Positions 10,224 through 20,975 are shown, counted from the stretch's first letter. The stretch is DNA of 64,000 bases from a bacterium (GCA_030651285.1 JAUSCN010000012.1:1-64000), one strand, 5' to 3'. Notes: generated from the sequence alone by a model not told the origin. Translations and numbers: made by a program.

Positions 10224-10236
10224 TATAATCCATTGC

Positions 10237-12102
10237 ATGAATAAAGGTGTAGCCTCTCTGCTAGTACTAATTTTGGCTGCAACTTTTTTACTCGGCGGCG
10301 GCGGAATACTTGCGTATCTGAAAACCAAGTCGGGCCCAAAACTTACAAATGCTAGTGGGGTACAAAAAATACCTATCGCACAATTATCAGATAAGCCTGC
10401 CCGGCACGGGAACATATTGTTTGGTGATAGAGCTTATTACAACAATCTGTCGGATATAGAAAAATCCATAGTTGAAAGATATTTCATTAATTTTGGTTAC
10501 AATCGAGACAATAATGGCCTTGAAGCTGACTCTTGCTCGTTGAAGTACTACGATGCGATTCGAGCTCTTGTTGGTTGCCACGATTCCAAAACGAAATTGA
10601 GAATCCATCGTCTTATTTCTCTCGCTGATCTGACAAGAGAAAATTTCAAACTCTTTAGATCGGAACCATCCTTTGTGAGCAACAATGGAGAGAAGATTGA
10701 TTCTATAAATTTAAGTAGTGGATATGACACGAGTAGCGCTGTTTTTTCAATTGAAAATAGTGGGATTGTCTACTATGAACCAGGGGACTCCGTAATAAGA
10801 AAAATCCCAAATTCAGCACTATCTACAACAAGCGAAACCTACAACGGAGTAAGTGACACTGACGGAGGATATATATCTGCTTATAATCCTCATTCAAGAA
10901 CTCTTTCCGTCTTTGTTTATAAGCAAAACACATATCTGGACTATAACCAGAAGATTTACGATGCAACATATACCTTACCCTCAATGACTGAGCGTTTGCC
11001 AAGCGCCCCCATACGATCGGAATCGTTAAACAAAGAAGGGCGTATGTTGCGTGAAAATTCTGCCTATGAATACCTTTCTTCGGAAGGTAAAACTATTGTT
11101 ACAGACTATTATGATTCGATATGGCGTGGGGTTCCCGCGTACGATCGCCCTGACATCTCCTACTGCCTTCTAGAGTATTATGATACCAGCAGAGCGCTTA
11201 TATCATGCCCTAATGGAAAAGAGTTTCAGCCCCATGTTTCTACTCTTATAGACAGGCGCGACATGTCGAAGCTCGGATCAATGGGCAGCTATGCGCAGTA
11301 TACGATATCTGACAACTATATTATTTCAGTTAATGATGATGGCATCTCATATTATAGAGCTGGAGATTCATTAATACGTACGGTTTCAAACTCACAATTG
11401 ACAGCTGGTAAAACGTATATGCTTTCCGCCGATAGTTTTGATGCAATAACTAATCTATCTATCGATGAATTAACAGGGAAGCTTATAGTTTCAGTATATT
11501 ACAAAGACAGTGCTCCCCATGTAAAACAAAAAATACGCACTGCAAAGTTTGTGCTGCCGTCATATATAGAGAAAATCCAAATCAATGAACATAGGGCGCT
11601 GAACTCAGTGGCAGATGAAGATCTAAAAACATACACATCCGCAAAATATGGGTTTAGTTTTAAATATCCCACTACCCATGAAGTATATTCGCGAATAGGC
11701 AATATCCTTCAAAACAACCCAAACGATACTAATGATTTATATATAGGGAGACAGGGATTAAACGCTCAAAATTTTAGTAACGCTGCCTTTTCCATACAAG
11801 TGGGGTATGACACTTTTAATGACAACGATACGCTTGATTCATTCAAAAAATACCTTATTCAAAATTATCAATCTGAGTTAGAAATAGGCGCGGTCAAACA
11901 GATGCCTAGAGCTATAGAAAATCTTACAGATTCAGGTGACGAGTTTCTTGAGCTTTTCTTTTCGAATACATATTCGTCGAATTACTATTTCGTCAATAAA
12001 TTGCTTCACATTACCATCCAAATGATACGGTATTCGGTAGGTAATAGGGAAGATACCACAGCTCTGGAAACGATTTTATCTTCTCTCTCATTTAATAAGT
12101 AG
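10237..12102 (+). CDS. membrane-anchored protein with two tandem homologous domains and a C-terminal PsbP-like segment
   Basis: N-terminal TM; repeats around 'SGIVYYEPGDSVIRKIPNSALSTTSETYNG' and 'DGISYYRAGDSLIRTVSNSQLTAGKTYML'; 'YTSAKYGFSFKYP'; ATG 7 nt after TATAAT. Confidence 0.75.
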   Translation: MNKGVASLLVLILAATFLLGGGGILAYLKTKSGPKLTNASGVQKIPIAQLSDKPARHGNILFGDRAYYNNLSDIEKSIVERYFINFGYNRDNNGLEADSCSLKYYDAIRALVGCHDSKTKLRIHRLISLADLTRENFKLFRSEPSFVSNNGEKIDSINLSSGYDTSSAVFSIENSGIVYYEPGDSVIRKIPNSALSTTSETYNGVSDTDGGYISAYNPHSRTLSVFVYKQNTYLDYNQKIYDATYTLPSMTERLPSAPIRSESLNKEGRMLRENSAYEYLSSEGKTIVTDYYDSIWRGVPAYDRPDISYCLLEYYDTSRALISCPNGKEFQPHVSTLIDRRDMSKLGSMGSYAQYTISDNYIISVNDDGISYYRAGDSLIRTVSNSQLTAGKTYMLSADSFDAITNLSIDELTGKLIVSVYYKDSAPHVKQKIRTAKFVLPSYIEKIQINEHRALNSVADEDLKTYTSAKYGFSFKYPTTHEVYSRIGNILQNNPNDTNDLYIGRQGLNAQNFSNAAFSIQVGYDTFNDNDTLDSFKKYLIQNYQSELEIGAVKQMPRAIENLTDSGDEFLELFFSNTYSSNYYFVNKLLHITIQMIRYSVGNREDTTALETILSSLSFNK

Positions 12103-12171
12103 GCGAATTCCCGGAGTGCGTCCACAAGTGGGAACGTTGCTGTAGGGAAGGGAGGCGGCTATGATGGGGAA

Positions 12172-12729
12172 ATGCTTACTCCTGCCGCAGCCGTAGAAGC
12201 TCTCCTTTTTGCTGCTGGCGAACCTCTCGAAAAGAAGCGGTTGGCAAACCTCCTAGGAATAAATGAATCAGATATTCAGCCGATTCTTGAGGAACTAGCT
12301 GAAGCCCTTCAAGGGCGGGGCATCGCACTTATCGAGACGGATTCTCTCGTGGAATTACGCACATCTCCTGAGGCCGCAGAGATCGTGAAGAAGTTTCGCG
12401 ACAGCGAATTCACGCGCGACCTCGGTACGGCAAGTCTTGAGACGCTTGCCGTCGTCGCGTACCAGAACGGAACGACTCGCAGCGAGATCGACTGGGTCCG
12501 TGGAGTTAATTCTTCAGCATCGCTCCGCACACTCCTTCTGCGCGGACTCATCGAGGGAAAAGAAGATGCGGTCGACAAGCGCCGCACGCGATACACACTG
12601 ACACCAGATGCATTTGCGCACCTTGGCATCACGAAGCTAAGCGAACTCCCGCGAGCAGCCGAACTCTCAGCGGCGGCTGCTGCGATTATCGCGACTGAAG
12701 GTTCCCCAGCATCCGAGTCTCAAGCATAA
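12172..12729 (+). CDS. scpB: segregation and condensation protein B
   Basis: VEALLFAAGEPLEKKRLANLLGI..., LETLAVVAYQNGTTRSEIDWVRGVNS signature. Confidence 0.93.
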   Translation: MLTPAAAVEALLFAAGEPLEKKRLANLLGINESDIQPILEELAEALQGRGIALIETDSLVELRTSPEAAEIVKKFRDSEFTRDLGTASLETLAVVAYQNGTTRSEIDWVRGVNSSASLRTLLLRGLIEGKEDAVDKRRTRYTLTPDAFAHLGITKLSELPRAAELSAAAAAIIATEGSPASESQA

Positions 12730-12738
12730 GATGTTTTC

Positions 12739-13689
12739 ATGACTATCCCTGATCTTCAGAAAATTGCTCTGCACTCGCGCTTCATGCGCGAAGCGGGCTT
12801 TACGCTCCTGATGGCTTCAGGTATTTTGGCGCTTTTTCTTTGGGTACCTACCACGCCGCCGAGGGAAACAACGACCCCATCCATCACCATCGCAACATCA
12901 ACGACGCCGAGCGCGTTTGCTCAGATACCGCTTGAAGCAAAAGCGGCGATAGTCTACGACCTCGCCCTCGGGGAAACACTCTATGAGAAAAATGCCGATG
13001 CACAGCTTCCGCTCGCCTCACTCACGAAACTTCTGACTGTATATGCCGCCATCTCTGCACTCTCACTAGAAACTCCCATAACCATTCCTCAGGATGCCAC
13101 TCGCGTCGATGCACCTCGCGTATTTTCTGCAGGACAGATATTTTCGCTCGCCGACCTTTCGCGCCTCACCCTCGTCGCATCTCTTAATGACGGCGCTGCG
13201 GCGATCGCAAACACGATCGCACTCCATCAGAACCGCTCGGAGCACGAAGCGCTGGCCGGCGTAGCTGCAGCTCTCAATCTCTCGCAAACATATGCGGTGA
13301 ACGGTAGTGGTCTTGATGTTTCCGAAAATATTTCTGGCGGGTACGGCTCCGCTCGCGACCTAGCTCGCTTGGCTGGCGCTCTCGTTGAAAAAGCCCCGAA
13401 CGTTACCGCCGCCACGACCAAGAAATATGCCGAAGCGAAGTCTGCTGGAGGAACAGCATTCAAGGTTAAAAATACCGACCCGATGGTAGACACCATTCCT
13501 CGGCTCCTCTTGTCAAAAACGGGGTACACTGATCTTGCGGGCGGCAATCTTGCTCTTGTAATTGATGCCGGCATCGCGCACCCTATCGCCATCATCGTCC
13601 TTGGTTCTTCCGTGAAAGATCGCTTTACGGATGGCACGGCGCTCGTGGCGGCGACGTTCGCTCATTTTGCAGGAGTACCTTCACTATGA
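12739..13689 (+). CDS. D-alanyl-D-alanine carboxypeptidase-like protein (S11 family)
   Basis: PLASLTKLLTVYAA (SxxK), NGSGLD, SKTGYTDLAGGNL (KTG). Confidence 0.88.
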   Translation: MTIPDLQKIALHSRFMREAGFTLLMASGILALFLWVPTTPPRETTTPSITIATSTTPSAFAQIPLEAKAAIVYDLALGETLYEKNADAQLPLASLTKLLTVYAAISALSLETPITIPQDATRVDAPRVFSAGQIFSLADLSRLTLVASLNDGAAAIANTIALHQNRSEHEALAGVAAALNLSQTYAVNGSGLDVSENISGGYGSARDLARLAGALVEKAPNVTAATTKKYAEAKSAGGTAFKVKNTDPMVDTIPRLLLSKTGYTDLAGGNLALVIDAGIAHPIAIIVLGSSVKDRFTDGTALVAATFAHFAGVPSL

Positions 13690-14756
13690 TCACTTCAAAC
13701 CTCATAAAAGTATTCATCCCTGCCACCGCAGCATTTGCGGTCGGCATTCTTTTTGCACCACTGCTCACACACTATCTGTATAAATATCGTGTATGGAAGA
13801 AGTCAGTAGGGAAGACCGCGCTCGACGGTACGGTCGCCGTAGAATTTGAAAAACTACGTACCGATACCGAAACAAAGACTCCGCGCATGGGCGGCATCCT
13901 CATCTGGGCGAGCGTACTCATTGTTACCGCAGGCACCTGGATCCTCGCGCACATAGTGCCGACGCCGCTTACCGAAAAACTCGACTTCCTGAGCCGCAGC
14001 CAGACATGGATACCATTCTTCACTCTGCTTGCTGGAGCCGGCATGGGATTCATTAATGACATACTTGATATCCAGCCATCAGGCGAGCGCGGCGTGCGTC
14101 TGCGCACGCGACTACTCTTTGTCACCCTGGTTTCGCTTTTCATCGGCTGGTGGTTCTATGCAAAACTTGGCGTGACCAGTATCGGCATCCCGGGCGATGG
14201 CACACTTGAGCTTGGTGCACTCATCATTCCACTCTTCATACTCATCACACTCGGACTCTATGCCGGAGGAGTAATTGACGGTATCGACGGCCTCTCAGGC
14301 GGAGTGCTCGGTTCTGCATTCATGGCCTATGCCGGCATCGCATACTTCCAAGGCCAGCTGGACGTAGCCGCGTTTTCAGGAACAGTCACTGGCGCAATAC
14401 TTGCATTCTTGTGGTTCAACATTCCTCCGGCGCGATTCTGGATGACCGAGACGGGTACCATGGGCCTCACTATGACTCTCGCAGCAGTCGCATTCATGAC
14501 TGACACGCTTGGAAATGGTTATGGCATCGCAGCGCTTCCTGTCATCGCACTTCCGCTTGTCATCACGGTGCTTTCAAACATCATCCAGATCGCTTCGAAA
14601 AAATTCCGCGGGAAGAAAGTGTTCCGCATCGCACCGCTCCATCACCACCTCGAAGCGATCGGCTGGCCATCATACAAGGTCACCATGCGCTACTGGATCA
14701 TCTCCATCGTATGTGCGATCGTTGGCATGACGATCGCACTCTTGAAGCCACTATGA
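13686..14756 (+). CDS. mraY: phospho-N-acetylmuramoyl-pentapeptide-transferase
   Basis: TPRMGG, GFINDILDI, VIDGIDGLSGGV, FRIAPLHHHLEAIGW. Confidence 0.95.
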   Translation: MITSNLIKVFIPATAAFAVGILFAPLLTHYLYKYRVWKKSVGKTALDGTVAVEFEKLRTDTETKTPRMGGILIWASVLIVTAGTWILAHIVPTPLTEKLDFLSRSQTWIPFFTLLAGAGMGFINDILDIQPSGERGVRLRTRLLFVTLVSLFIGWWFYAKLGVTSIGIPGDGTLELGALIIPLFILITLGLYAGGVIDGIDGLSGGVLGSAFMAYAGIAYFQGQLDVAAFSGTVTGAILAFLWFNIPPARFWMTETGTMGLTMTLAAVAFMTDTLGNGYGIAALPVIALPLVITVLSNIIQIASKKFRGKKVFRIAPLHHHLEAIGWPSYKVTMRYWIISIVCAIVGMTIALLKPL

Positions 14757-15850
14757 AGTTCATTACCGGCGACCGCATATTCCTGATGCTCGTACTTGGG
14801 ATCTCCCTCGCCGGCTTTGCCATTTTTTCTTCCGCAAATCTCGGGTTCCTCGCACGAGAGGGAAGCTCAATATCTCAGGACATCCTTCTTCAAGGGGGTC
14901 TAGGCCTCGGTCTCGGATTCTTAGCATTTCTTATCGCTCGCTCCGTACCACTCATACACGTAAAGCGTTTTGCGCCATACATCTACGTCGCTTCGCTTAT
15001 TTTTACTGCACTAGTGTTCGTGCCAGGCATCGGGCTTCATGCAAACGGAGCGACCCGCTGGATCAACCTAGGATTTACCACCATACAACCTGCCGAATTC
15101 CTGAAGATCGGCATTATACTCATGCTCGCACGATGGCTTTCATCCAACGCGCAACAGCTTTCGAATCCCAAAAAAGGTCTCGCACCTTTTCTGGCATTTC
15201 TCGCGGGACCAATCGCTCTTCTGCTCGCACAGCCAAACACTTCAACCACCCTTCTCATACTTGCTACGGGCACCGTCATGTATTTCGCTGCGGGAGCTCC
15301 ATGGCGCGATTTCGGGTATTTAGCCGCGGGAGCTATCCTCGCCCTCCTTATTATCGTATCCATGCGCCCGTATGTGCTCGAACGATTCAAGACCTTCTTT
15401 GATCCATCCGCAAATTCTTTGAGCAGCGGGTACCAGATCCAACAGTCATTGATCGCCATAGGTTCCGGTGGCCTACTCGGACGAGGGTTCGGACAAAGCG
15501 TAGGAAAGTTCAACTACTTACCAGAACCGGATGGCGACTCGGTCTTCGCTGTTTTCTCAGAAGAGACCGGCTTCTTAGGCGCGATGATCCTAGTCGTTCT
15601 ATTCTTGGCGCTGTCCGCTCGTGGCATCGTGATAGCAGGACACTCATCAGACCTTTTCGGAGGAAGCTTAGCTCTCGGTTTTTCGTTCATCATCATCCTG
15701 CAAGCATTTATCAATATCTCCGCGATGCTCGGCATCATCCCGCTTACTGGATTGCCACTCCCATTCCTATCTCATGGGGGCACCGCGCTTATGGCCGTCC
15801 TAATCATGTGCGGATTTATCCTGAACGTCGCCGCTCATAAAAAGGCCTAG
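14753..15850 (+). CDS. ftsW: FtsW/RodA/SpoVE family peptidoglycan glycosyltransferase
   Basis: GATRWINLGFTTIQPAEFLKI, EETGFLGA, GLPLPFLSHGGTAL; ATG overlaps mraY stop. Confidence 0.9.
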   Translation: MKFITGDRIFLMLVLGISLAGFAIFSSANLGFLAREGSSISQDILLQGGLGLGLGFLAFLIARSVPLIHVKRFAPYIYVASLIFTALVFVPGIGLHANGATRWINLGFTTIQPAEFLKIGIILMLARWLSSNAQQLSNPKKGLAPFLAFLAGPIALLLAQPNTSTTLLILATGTVMYFAAGAPWRDFGYLAAGAILALLIIVSMRPYVLERFKTFFDPSANSLSSGYQIQQSLIAIGSGGLLGRGFGQSVGKFNYLPEPDGDSVFAVFSEETGFLGAMILVVLFLALSARGIVIAGHSSDLFGGSLALGFSFIIILQAFINISAMLGIIPLTGLPLPFLSHGGTALMAVLIMCGFILNVAAHKKA

Positions 15851-15874
15851 GAGCTGCTACAATACAAATCACGT

Positions 15875-17011
15875 ATGACTATCGTGTTTACTGGAGGAGG
15901 AACGGGAGGGCACTTTTACCCGATCATCGCTATCGCAGAAGCCATCACCGATATCGTCCGTGAGAAGCGTCTCATCGCGCCTAAGATGTATTACCTGGCT
16001 CCGAACGCGTTCGACGAAAAAGCTCTCTTCGAGAACGGAATCGTCCATATCAAGATTCCTGCTGGCAAAGTGCGCCGCTATGCATCGATCAAGAATGTCA
16101 CCGATTCTTTCCTTACACTCATCGGACTTATCACGGCGATCGCCGCCCTCTTCCGTCTATATCCAGACGTAGTGGTCAGTAAGGGCGGCTATGGCAGCGT
16201 ACCGACGATTCTTGCAGCACGACTGCTACGCATTCCTGTCGTGATTCATGAATCAGATGCAAAACCTGGTCGCGCGAATCTTCTCGCTGCAAAATTTGCA
16301 CAGAAGATAGCTATTTCTTTTGAGAGCGCAGGTGCATATTTCCCTAAAGAGGTTCAGTCAAAGATTGCTCGTACTGGCATTCCAATCCGCAAAGCGCTCA
16401 TGCGCGTAGAGGCCGAAGGCGCACGGCAATATCTCGGACTCGAAAAAGACATACCAACCGTTCTAATTCTTGGAGGGTCCCAGGGCTCAGTACGCATAAA
16501 CGAAACCGTGCTCTCGTGCCTGACGCGTCTCCTATCAATCGCCAACATCATCCACCAGACAGGCCAAGCAAATTTCAAAGATGTGCAGTCGGTAGCAAAC
16601 GTCATCCTCAGCGAGGATCCGCAAGCGGCTCGTTACCATCCGATCAACTATCTTTCAGAGACTTCGCTACAGCGGGTGGCAAGCATAGCAGATATCGTCA
16701 TCTCGCGCGGCGGCGCAAACTCAATCGCCGAAATCGGTCTTTGGAGAAAACCAGCAATCCTTATCCCAATTCCAGAGTCAATTAGCCATGACCAGCGTTC
16801 GAATGCTTACTCATTTGCAAAAACAGGGGCGGCCATTGTGATCGACGAAGAAAATCTCAATCCGCATATTCTCGCTTCCGAGATTGAGCGCATCCTCCAT
16901 AATCCGGAGCTCAGCAAGCGCATGGGCGCTGCAGCAGAAGGATTTACTGACCCAGACGCAGCACGCGTCCTAGCTAACGAAGTGCTAAACATCGCCGTTT
17001 CGCACGAATAA
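15875..17011 (+). CDS. murG: UDP-N-acetylglucosamine--N-acetylmuramyl-(pentapeptide) pyrophosphoryl-undecaprenol GlcNAc transferase
   Basis: FTGGGTGGHFYP, GGYGSVPTILAA, VISRGGANSIAE. Confidence 0.95.
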   Translation: MTIVFTGGGTGGHFYPIIAIAEAITDIVREKRLIAPKMYYLAPNAFDEKALFENGIVHIKIPAGKVRRYASIKNVTDSFLTLIGLITAIAALFRLYPDVVVSKGGYGSVPTILAARLLRIPVVIHESDAKPGRANLLAAKFAQKIAISFESAGAYFPKEVQSKIARTGIPIRKALMRVEAEGARQYLGLEKDIPTVLILGGSQGSVRINETVLSCLTRLLSIANIIHQTGQANFKDVQSVANVILSEDPQAARYHPINYLSETSLQRVASIADIVISRGGANSIAEIGLWRKPAILIPIPESISHDQRSNAYSFAKTGAAIVIDEENLNPHILASEIERILHNPELSKRMGAAAEGFTDPDAARVLANEVLNIAVSHE

Positions 17012-17013
17012 TC

Positions 17014-18348
17014 ATGAGCACCGTTATTACCCGCATCCCACCGAGCCCGACCGGTCGATTCCACATCGGCACGGCTCGCACTGCGCTCTTCAATTATCTA
17101 TTCGCCCGGCACAATGGGGGCAAAGTCGTGTTTCGCAGCGAAGACACGGATCGTGCGCGCAGCAAAAAAGAGTTTGAGGAAGAGATCATGAACGGCATTA
17201 AGTGGCTTGGGCTATCGTGGGATGAATTTTCGCGTCAGAGCGAACATACCGACCGGTACCGAGAACTGCTTGAGAAGATAATCCGGGACGATACCGCTTA
17301 CGTTTCTGCAGAACCCGCCAAGGACGATCCGAGCAAGATGGTCGAGGTTATACGCTTACGCAATCCAGGAAAGAGCGTCACGTTTACCGACCTCATTCGC
17401 GGAGACATCACATTCGATACGACTGAACTCGGTGACTTCGTCATTGCACGATCGATGACCGATGCTTTATATCACTTCGCCGTTGTTGCAGACGACATGG
17501 ACTCAGGAATTACACATGTCATACGCGGCGAAGATCACATATCAAATACCCCGCGTCAGATTTTAATACAAGAAGCACTCGGTGCGCCGCGCCCGGCCTA
17601 TGCGCACCTGCCGCTCATTCTTGATGAAAAACGCGCGAAGCTTTCCAAACGCACTGGAGCAACAAGCGTGATGGATTATCGCGACGAAGGCTTCCTGCCA
17701 GAAGCACTCGTGAACTATCTCGCACTTATTGGCTGGAACCCGGGCGACAATCGTGAAGACTTTTCTCTCGCACAACTCGTCGAAGAATTTTCGCTCGAGG
17801 GTGCACAGAAAGGCGGCGCAGCGTGGAATCGCGAGAAGCTTCTCTCGGTAAATCAGCGCTGGATGCGTAAACTCTCGACTGAAGAATTTATTTCGCGTGG
17901 AAATCTCACGGCGTCAGATACGAAGAAACTCTATCTGTCCGCACCACTCCTCAAAGACCGCGCACGGACATTTCATGAGGCTCGAGAGATGCTTTCGGGC
18001 GAGCTTTTATGCCTCTTTACTGAACCGTCTGTAGCCCGGGAAAGCCTGGTCATGAAAGAGCCTCCGGACCGCCCAGAAATGACCAAATTTGCCCTAGAAA
18101 GCCTTTCTGAGGCCATAAAAGGGCTTCCTGAGGACGTTTCTATAGAGGTGGTAAAAGAGATACTTATGCCGCTTGCTGACGCTGAGGAGGCGAAAGGGAA
18201 GGGGGGTCGTGGAGCAGTCCTCTGGCCCCTCCGGTATGCCCTCTCTGGACAAGAGCGCTCCCCCGACCCATTTACGCTCGTCTCAATCCTCGGAAAAGAA
18301 GAGTCCGTTGCGCGAACACAGAAAGCTATTGCTATACTCGAGGGATGA
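17014..18348 (+). CDS. gltX: glutamyl-tRNA synthetase
   Basis: PPSPTGRFHIGTARTALFNYLFAR, KLSKRTGA. Confidence 0.95.
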   Translation: MSTVITRIPPSPTGRFHIGTARTALFNYLFARHNGGKVVFRSEDTDRARSKKEFEEEIMNGIKWLGLSWDEFSRQSEHTDRYRELLEKIIRDDTAYVSAEPAKDDPSKMVEVIRLRNPGKSVTFTDLIRGDITFDTTELGDFVIARSMTDALYHFAVVADDMDSGITHVIRGEDHISNTPRQILIQEALGAPRPAYAHLPLILDEKRAKLSKRTGATSVMDYRDEGFLPEALVNYLALIGWNPGDNREDFSLAQLVEEFSLEGAQKGGAAWNREKLLSVNQRWMRKLSTEEFISRGNLTASDTKKLYLSAPLLKDRARTFHEAREMLSGELLCLFTEPSVARESLVMKEPPDRPEMTKFALESLSEAIKGLPEDVSIEVVKEILMPLADAEEAKGKGGRGAVLWPLRYALSGQERSPDPFTLVSILGKEESVARTQKAIAILEG

Positions 18349-19682
18349 TGCGCATTGGGTTTCTGCTTTGTACCGTGTTTGCCGGAGCTGTTTTTGGAAT
18401 TCCGCATATCGCATTTGCTCAATCAGCTTCAGATATTCAGTCAAAGATTACTGCCAATAAAAGTCAGATTGAATCTCTTGAGGCAGAGGTAGCTGCGTTC
18501 CAAAAACAGCTTGATAAACTTGGGTCGCAAAAAAACACACTTCAGTCGACCATAGACACGCTCACAATCTCTCAGAAGCAACTCGCGGCGCAGATCCAGG
18601 TCACACAGAGCAAGATTGCATCTGCAAATCTCGAGATACAGAATCTCTCCAGTTCAATCGGTGATAAGGAAGAGACTATATCTGCAAATCAGGAAGCCAT
18701 CGCGAAGATCTTGCGTCGCACCGCGCAAGACGAACGCACACCACTCGTCGCGAACCTCATCTCATCAGATTCGCTCAGCGATGCGTGGCGAATAACCGAC
18801 CAGGCCGTACAGTTTAATCGAGCCCTTTCTGAAGACATCGAGGAATTGCGTGTCGCCAGAACAGAGCTCACGAAAGATCGCGACCAAGTGACTGCTGCGA
18901 AAGCGAAACTCGTCTCACTCCACACTGACCTCACCCTGCAGAAGCGTTCCGTAGATGCAAGTAAGCAAACACAGCAGCAACTCCTCTCGCAGACCAAAAA
19001 TCAAGAGAAGAATTATCAACGACTTATTGCCCAGAAAGAAGCGGCGGAAAAGGCTTTTGAACAAGATCTTGTCAACCTACAGGGACAGCTCAACCTGATA
19101 GTGAACCCGAACCTACTACCGAAAGTCGGTTCGGGAGTCCTTTCATGGCCACTTAGCAAGCTCTTCATGTTCAACTGCACGAAGCGCAGTAAAGTTTTTG
19201 GGAACCTGTTCTGCATCACGCAGTATTTTGGAAATACCCCGTTCTCGACCGCAAATGCGCAGGTATATAACAATCATGGACACAATGCAATCGATATGGG
19301 CATACCTATCGGTACGCCCATACTCTCATCAGCTGATGGCGTCGTTCTCGGAACAGGAGATACTGACATTGCACGCGGATGTTATTCCTTTGGAAAGTGG
19401 GTGATGGTGACTCATGGCAATGGCCTCAGTACCCTGTACGCACACCTCTCGAGCATCGATGTAGTAAAAGGACAAAATGTATCGACCGGCCAAGTACTCG
19501 GACTCTCGGGTATGACCGGCTATGCCACGGGTCCGCACATTCACTTCGGCGTCTATGCGACCCAAGGCGTACAAATTTTGAAGCTCGGGGACTATCGGAG
19601 CAGCGCAAAAACCCCGTGCGCTGGAGTCACTATGCCTGTCGCGACTCTGACTGCCTATCTTAATCCGCTTTCGTATCTTTAA
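18345..19682 (+). CDS. coiled-coil murein hydrolase activator / M23 peptidase
   Basis: Signal peptide, long coiled coil, C-terminal HNAIDMGIPIGTPI...GHNGLSTLYAHLS...GPHIHFGVY-type LytM domain. Confidence 0.88.
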   Translation: MMRIGFLLCTVFAGAVFGIPHIAFAQSASDIQSKITANKSQIESLEAEVAAFQKQLDKLGSQKNTLQSTIDTLTISQKQLAAQIQVTQSKIASANLEIQNLSSSIGDKEETISANQEAIAKILRRTAQDERTPLVANLISSDSLSDAWRITDQAVQFNRALSEDIEELRVARTELTKDRDQVTAAKAKLVSLHTDLTLQKRSVDASKQTQQQLLSQTKNQEKNYQRLIAQKEAAEKAFEQDLVNLQGQLNLIVNPNLLPKVGSGVLSWPLSKLFMFNCTKRSKVFGNLFCITQYFGNTPFSTANAQVYNNHGHNAIDMGIPIGTPILSSADGVVLGTGDTDIARGCYSFGKWVMVTHGNGLSTLYAHLSSIDVVKGQNVSTGQVLGLSGMTGYATGPHIHFGVYATQGVQILKLGDYRSSAKTPCAGVTMPVATLTAYLNPLSYL

Positions 19683-20349
19683 TTATTGCTGATCGAGTTC
19701 TCCAAAGTAAGAGTGATGCGTAGGACCGGTGCGGCGACCATTTTTTTGAAATTGCGAGCAGGGAAGTGCGCGGGGTGTTTTTGGGAAGGTCGTAGATCAT
19801 TTCGATCGCACGAACAAGACCTAGATCACTGATGGAGAACACGTCTTCGCGGCCAAGGGAATTCATCATGAACATGTCGACCGACCAAGGACCGAGACCC
19901 CATATCTGTAGCAATTGTTGAGACGCCTCTGATTCGGGAAGTCGCTTAAGTACGAGGAGGTCTAAAGAGTTATCCCCAACTGCCTTTGCAATGGATTTGA
20001 GCGTTTTTACCTTTGCGGCCGAAATACCAGCCCTGCGTAGCTCGGCTTCCCGAGTTTTAAAAACGGACTCAGAAGTCACTCTCCTCCCACAGGCTTTCTT
20101 TACATTTGAAGTAATCGTGTTCGCTGCAGCAATACCCAGCTGCTGTGCAATAACGATGGATACCAATGATTCAAATAATTCCTTGCGTGTACGTCTCTCA
20201 GGAAGCTCTCCCGGGAGAGAAGCGTGGTGAGCCGAGGTCGCTTTATAAAAGCGCGGATCAACTCGCTTGAGATGCTTCAGTGCCGCATCCTTTCTCGACC
20301 CCTTAGAATCACCCGACTTTAACCCCTTGTTTCTAACGGGTCTCGTCAT
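19660..20349 (-). CDS. HhH-GPD DNA glycosylase (DNA-3-methyladenine glycosylase II-like)
   Basis: SIVIAQQLGIAAANTI, ELRRAGISAAKVKTLKSIA, IWGLGPWSVDMFMM; start refined to ATG 20349 (TACTAT 6 nt upstream). Confidence 0.85.
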   Translation of the reverse strand: MTRPVRNKGLKSGDSKGSRKDAALKHLKRVDPRFYKATSAHHASLPGELPERRTRKELFESLVSIVIAQQLGIAAANTITSNVKKACGRRVTSESVFKTREAELRRAGISAAKVKTLKSIAKAVGDNSLDLLVLKRLPESEASQQLLQIWGLGPWSVDMFMMNSLGREDVFSISDLGLVRAIEMIYDLPKNTPRTSLLAISKKWSPHRSYASLLLWRTRSAIIKDTKAD

Positions 20350-20401
20350 GCCGAGATAGTACCATTGTCCCTGTAAGGTGCTGTATAATAGGGGGAACCC
20401 C

Positions 20402-20584
20402 ATGTATCCTATATTTAAGGCAATTTTCTGGGTGTTCGTCCTACTCCTTGCGTTTTCGTTTTTCGGCATCTCGATTCAGTCGGTCATAAACTCTCCCGCT
20501 GGTCAGCAAAATTTTGGCTATGCACTCAACCTTCTTTCGCAAACTTGGGATTGGCTCGTACACTTTGTCCGCAGCATTCCATAG
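20402..20584 (+). CDS. small membrane protein
   Basis: 60-aa ORF with N-terminal TM; TATAAT at 20384-20389. Confidence 0.5.
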   Translation: MYPIFKAIFWVFVLLLAFSFFGISIQSVINSPAGQQNFGYALNLLSQTWDWLVHFVRSIP

Positions 20585-20975
20585 ACAATTACATGCGGAA
20601 GGACTTGATACATACTGACAGAGCCTCGTCGTCTAGAGACTCTAGGGTAGTGTCGTAAAAGATATATTGTGCGACGTATAGCTACTTCGAGCCTTGTACT
20701 CAATATCTATATCTATGATGACCTATGCCCTCTTGTACAAAGGGAAAGAAAATACGCCCGAACAAAAGTCATGTGAGGTTACGTATCTACACACATTAGA
20801 AAATAAATCCTGATGCTTATAGCAAATATTTTCTTGCCGTCGTCATACTCTTCTCACAAAAAGAAACAGACAAGGGGAGCGTGATTATAAGGATCCGTGA
20901 CGGGGACTTCCCTATTCGAACGACATTGGTTAGCAATTAACGCCTGAGAGATATTGGGCGTATACTTCACTGCAT

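Noticed and set aside
20621-20720. Possible tRNA beginning GCCTCGTCGTCTAG
   Set aside because: No matching acceptor, anticodon stem or proper T-arm could be folded by eye; kept only as an intergenic curiosity.
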